A stretch of DNA of 64,000 bases, taken from assembly GCA_947628305.1 (NCBI GenBank), contig CANQZG010000001.1:62001-126000 (forward strand), given 5' to 3'. Both the position numbers and the translations under genes were made by a program. Each line of letters opens with the position of its first letter. Position 1 is the first letter of the stretch. The DNA comes from an uncultured Muribaculaceae bacterium. GTDB lineage: Bacteria; Bacteroidota; Bacteroidia; Bacteroidales; Muribaculaceae. This document shows positions 61,401-64,000 of the stretch, one piece after another. The notes beneath the pieces are model-generated. The model had not been told where the DNA came from. It searched no databases and saw nothing but the letters and a program-made list of their open reading frames with translations.

Positions 61401-61833
61401 CACCCTTAACTGGAAGAAATGGGACTTTGGCTTCTTCTTCACCGGAGCCGGATGCCGTACAATTTCCATTGCCGGGACAAGCGACCCTCAACAGAACACA
61501 TGGCTTCAGAACGAAAACGTATTCCAGTGGGTGAATGATGACTATTTCGACCCCGACAAAGGCAATTTCGATGCAGCATACCCTCTGCCCGGCGTGACTT
61601 CAAGCGACATTTCAAATAACACCGTCAACTCCACCTACTGGTTGCGCAATGCATCATATCTTCGTTTGCGCGAACTCGAACTCGGCTGGACATTCAAATA
61701 TGGCCGTATCTTCGCAAGCGGTAATAACTTGTTCGTGTTCAGCGGATTCAAATACTGGGACCCCGAGTTAAACAGCCCAAATGTATATCCCCTCCAGAAA
61801 TCTCTGAATATAGGCATACAGTTTAACCTCTGA
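58474..61833 (+). CDS. SusC/RagA-family TonB-dependent transporter with STN domain (PUL 3)
   Basis: The 1119-residue product has a signal peptide (LLLAAFMAIAISPQAQ). An STN domain follows (about 28-100; VVTIKADNTPLSAVLSSIEQQTGYTFSYSDA). A carboxypeptidase-like sandwich (about 112-195; VTGTVKDAKNGEPLTGAVVTIVG) precedes the plug with DEVIVVGSGTQKKVSVTGAIS and DASATAIYGARGANGVMIITTKGG. The barrel ends SLNIGIQFNL. The STN domain implies a FecR partner, but no FecR or ECF sigma gene is next to it; the visible control element is the TTTGCGCA promoter. It differs clearly from the SusC proteins of PUL 1 and PUL 2. Confidence 0.96.
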   Translation: MPITIRKTWLLLAAFMAIAISPQAQNKVVTIKADNTPLSAVLSSIEQQTGYTFSYSDAINLNRTVDVNVTDTPTSKVLSIIFPKSANVSWDFKGTEITLLSKTKSKNDIGTGKRTVTGTVKDAKNGEPLTGAVVTIVGDPNSGTLVDVDGNFAIEVTGKKPMLQVNYIGYKPREVPVGDLTNVDIPMTGAENTFDEVIVVGSGTQKKVSVTGAISSVSGETLKMPTSTLSRALGGRIAGLITKQNSGEPGTGADFYIRGISTFGGKATPLILLDDVEINASDLNAIPAENIESFSVLKDASATAIYGARGANGVMIITTKGGDYNSKTKINLKVETTFNFLSKVPEFISAVPFMEFYNKANSFRNPNSTPLYSDVQIQRTRDKVNEYLYPDVDWRDELFRRNSQRQRVNLSVSGGGTRAKYYMSLDFQHENGIQKPDKLYSWNNRQQIYNYTFQNNISYKLTPSTVLALNINAQIQQTTRPNTESETTFNWIRFYANPVEFPVYYPAGEDGKVRYASKSVGTSGFLTNPKAEMNKSFFHRNRSVVNSVVKLDQDLNFITPGLKLNAWVNFKTAHRDYYTRSIDPYLYYYRVDDDTDPTAAFEPTVLNPSANQYINQSGTHPTGNTTFELQGNLNWNRKFGLNDISAMVMYRMREYRSSDAALPNRNQGISGRITYDYGHRYLAEFNFGYNGSERLTKKYRFGFFPAGSIGWVISNEDFWEPLSNAVSNLKLRASYGLVGSDDLASPNGTYYLYIDQIYNNNLNFWNWSTGDGDGSYTGSGPLIRYYALNNVTWEKSRKFDVGLDFTLFRDLHGSIEYFNEYRYDIFMERASWPYALDYGLAVPWANTGKARNQGFELSLNYNRRLTNDLSLSFQGNFTYTQNKFLDKDEPNYQYPWQRVTGTPLDGYRVEGYIAEGLFRSQEEIDMSPVQQVGTNIVRVGDIKYRDLNGDGKINSDDKTMISKYGSTPRIMYGFGATLNWKKWDFGFFFTGAGCRTISIAGTSDPQQNTWLQNENVFQWVNDDYFDPDKGNFDAAYPLPGVTSSDISNNTVNSTYWLRNASYLRLRELELGWTFKYGRIFASGNNLFVFSGFKYWDPELNSPNVYPLQKSLNIGIQFNL

Positions 61834-61861
61834 TTCTCTCACACCCACAAATATAACACTT

Positions 61862-63856
61862 ATGAAAATCAAAAACATTATATTATCAGGTGTTGTCATC
61901 CTGGCATCAGGCATGACATCGTGTGATTACCTTGATGTCGTCCCCCCCGAACAGCCTTCGGTCAACAACACCATGGACAATTACACCCAGGCCCTCGGAT
62001 TTCTATATACCTGCTACAAAGGTGTCACAACACCCGTGATGACCGATTGGCGTCAAGACCAGAACATCAATTACTGCCAGCCGGTGCCGGGCCAACATGC
62101 CGGCGACTACGCAGGCTGTACTGACGAATGGGTCATGGAAAACGCCCAGGCCGCTCCGATAGTACGCGCCAATTACTCCAACACCCTTTCAGCCAACAAC
62201 AATCTCAATGTATTGAAGATTTACTCAATATGGCTCAATAACGTATTTTTGTTCCTTGAGAAACTTGAAGAGATAGGAGAACCCAATGGCATAGCCGATG
62301 CCGAGACCATCAAGGAATGGCGTGCGGAAGCAAAATTCCTCCAGGCATTCTATCATTACCGGATGCTTCAGAGATACGGCCCCATCCCCGTTGTTGAACG
62401 TCACAGTCCTTTGGATATAAGTTCAAGCGACTTCCCGGGGCGTATGCACTATGACTATTGCGTGGACTGGATATGTAAAAAACTCGACGAAGCCGCCGAA
62501 GACCTTCCCGCCACACGCACCTCATCCGAGGTGGGCAGAGCAACCTCAGTTATCTGCAAGGCATTGAAAGCCCGCATTCTGCTTTACGCCGCATCGCCTC
62601 TTTACAACGGCGAATTCCCTTTCCCCGAATGGAAAAACAAGATACAGACACCGGGGTACGGGTATGACCTCGTAAGCAATGAGTATGACCGCACAAAATG
62701 GGAACGTGCCCTTCAGGCAAGCCGCGAGGCCCTTGACGCAGCGAGAGCAGCCGGACACGAACTATACCAAGGCAGCTCAACCTATGAAACCCAGGACATG
62801 ATTAACAATACGTATGTTCCCGTTGACGGTGCCGATGACGATTTCAAACGCGCAGTTATCCGTATGCGTAATGTCAATGTACTCAAGGTATCCGAAGGTA
62901 ACATTGAGTTGATTTGGTCATCACTTGCCAATAACGCCAACTCCTACGAATATCGCGCCCGCATAGTAAGAAACCCGTTGCCCAAAACCACCGCGCTCCC
63001 CAACGGCTTTACATCATCGACCGGTATCGTAGGACCGACTCTTGCCACCATACTTCGCTTCCAGACCAAGGACGGCTATCAGCCCGAAAACGACCCCAAC
63101 TTCACCCCCGAAAACGAATGGTTCAAATCGGCCGGCATCCCGGATAATGGCGATGCATTGCGCTCCCACATCATCAACCTGAACAAGAACCGGGAGCCTC
63201 GGTTCTATGCATGGTTCTCTTTTGACGGCGGAGACTACGGTACAACCTTGAAATACGGTCGCGGTCCGGTACACGTCAATATGCTCAGCACAAGCGCCCA
63301 GGGATATGATTCTTCCAAACCCCGCGATTATTCTACAACAGGATATAATACCCAGAAATACATCAATCCCCGCTCCAACATAAATGAGTCAGGCAAAGAA
63401 AGCTACATCTATGGGCCGCGCAACCTTATCCGTGTTGCCGAGCTGTATCTCAACATTGCCGAATGCCAGGCTGAATTAGGCAACACCCAGGAAGCACTCA
63501 ACAACATAAACATCATCCGCCGGAGGGCAGGAGCCAAAGAGCTTACCATCGACATGGTGGCCACAAGCGGAAAGAGCATTGTTGACTGGGCACGTGATGA
63601 ACGTTCGATTGAACTATTTGACGAGATGCACCGCTATTTCGACCTTCGCCGTTGGGTGATTGGAGAAGTATGCGGTCAAGGCAAACGCCTGGGTCTGAAT
63701 TCAAGGGTCAACAATCCCACTTTCGAGCAATTCAACACCGTCACCTCCATAAATCAGGGACATATCTACAATTGGGGCGACCGCATGTATCTGTATCCCA
63801 TAGACGCACAGGAACTGTATGCCAACCCCAACATGGTTCAAAGTCCCGGTTACTAA
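61862..63856 (+). CDS. SusD/RagB-family glycan-binding lipoprotein (PUL 3)
   Basis: The 664-residue product has lipobox MTSC (Cys21) and an N-terminal SusD domain (LDVVPPEQPSVNNTMDNYTQALGFLYTCYKG). EWRAEAKFLQAFYHYRMLQRYGPIPVVE is the SusD core helix pair. It also has CKALKARILLYAASPLYNG, LIRVAELYLNIAECQAELGNTQEALNNINIIRRRAG and the ending DAQELYANPNMVQSPGY. It lies 28 bp after SusC. It is longer and more complete in RagB features than the SusD proteins of PUL 1 and 2. Confidence 0.95.
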   Translation: MKIKNIILSGVVILASGMTSCDYLDVVPPEQPSVNNTMDNYTQALGFLYTCYKGVTTPVMTDWRQDQNINYCQPVPGQHAGDYAGCTDEWVMENAQAAPIVRANYSNTLSANNNLNVLKIYSIWLNNVFLFLEKLEEIGEPNGIADAETIKEWRAEAKFLQAFYHYRMLQRYGPIPVVERHSPLDISSSDFPGRMHYDYCVDWICKKLDEAAEDLPATRTSSEVGRATSVICKALKARILLYAASPLYNGEFPFPEWKNKIQTPGYGYDLVSNEYDRTKWERALQASREALDAARAAGHELYQGSSTYETQDMINNTYVPVDGADDDFKRAVIRMRNVNVLKVSEGNIELIWSSLANNANSYEYRARIVRNPLPKTTALPNGFTSSTGIVGPTLATILRFQTKDGYQPENDPNFTPENEWFKSAGIPDNGDALRSHIINLNKNREPRFYAWFSFDGGDYGTTLKYGRGPVHVNMLSTSAQGYDSSKPRDYSTTGYNTQKYINPRSNINESGKESYIYGPRNLIRVAELYLNIAECQAELGNTQEALNNINIIRRRAGAKELTIDMVATSGKSIVDWARDERSIELFDEMHRYFDLRRWVIGEVCGQGKRLGLNSRVNNPTFEQFNTVTSINQGHIYNWGDRMYLYPIDAQELYANPNMVQSPGY

Positions 63857-63875
63857 CCCTACATCCATAAAAATC

Positions 63876-64000
63876 ATGAAAATTAGAAATAAATTCTTAG
63901 CGGCCCTGATTTCACTGGCGGCAGTGGCTATAACGGGTTGCGACAATTACGATAACCGATACATCGATGAATATGCCTCGGTGGTACGTCTCAAAACCTA
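63876..64000 (+). CDS. PUL 3 surface lipoprotein, N-terminal fragment
   Basis: Starts 19 bp after SusD and runs off the window. The 41 visible residues give a lipoprotein signal, MKIRNKFLAALISLAAVAITGC, with Cys22, then DNYDNRYIDEYASVVRLKT. The D-x-Y...Y opening with an early VRL strand resembles DUF1735-type or other SusE-position surface glycan-binding lipoproteins, but too little is seen to name it. Confidence 0.75.
   Translation, partial: MKIRNKFLAALISLAAVAITGCDNYDNRYIDEYASVVRLKT

Overview
The window comes from a gut-type member of the Bacteroidales, most likely Muribaculaceae or a close relative (inference). The reasons are three SusC/SusD pairs, an ECF sigma/FecR pair feeding a SusC with an STN domain, T9SS-type C-terminal sorting domains, Bacteroidetes promoters (-33 TTTG or TTG, 19-21 bp, -7 TAnnTTTG) in front of many genes, and a housekeeping backbone (ettA-def-ruvX, rplS, gpmA, holA) of Bacteroidales type. 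There is no rRNA, CRISPR array, prophage or intact insertion sequence.

Layout. 1-16 kb is mostly core: a minus-strand operon ruvX-def-ettA, a frameshifted LuxR-type regulator, a TonB-dependent receptor, gpmA, rplS, a tRNA operon (Gly-Gly-Leu), a secreted esterase, tRNA-Ala, an OmpA lipoprotein, an EamA permease, a LysM/PorT pair, holA and a nuclease-fold protein. 16-33 kb is polysaccharide utilization locus (PUL) 1, read on the minus strand: ECF sigma, FecR, small lipoprotein, SusC, SusD, a T9SS beta-helix protein, an endonuclease/exonuclease/phosphatase (EEP)-beta-helix fusion, a GH31 glucosidase and a GDPD-SGNH fusion. 33-43 kb is PUL 2: a calcineurin-type phosphoesterase lipoprotein, SusC, SusD and a BACON lipoprotein. 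43-64 kb holds a serine-type sulfatase, a 7alpha-HSDH-like dehydrogenase, a LacI regulator, an operon rbsK-permease-nucleoside hydrolase-glycerol-1-phosphate dehydrogenase, and PUL 3: a metallo-beta-lactamase-fold lipoprotein, a GH89 alpha-N-acetylglucosaminidase, a beta-propeller protein, SusC, SusD and the start of another lipoprotein.

How the genes may work together. PUL 1 and PUL 2 are unusually rich in secreted phosphodiesterase or phosphatase folds (GDPD, EEP, calcineurin) beside glucosidase and esterase domains. This points to a phosphate-containing polymer such as a teichoic acid, phosphoglycan or nucleic acid, rather than a plain polysaccharide. The ribose/nucleoside operon and PUL 3 share an operator-like sequence, TTTGCGCA in two copies 11-12 bp apart on top of the -7 element, at three separate promoters around the LacI gene. 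I read this as one regulon.

The intergenic regions carry two families of paired palindromes with conserved spacers (REP/BIME-like). They also carry two MITE-like elements with termini GAGTATGTT and 3-bp TAA/TTA target duplications. A possible small RNA, two frameshifted genes and several intercistronic hairpins are listed separately.
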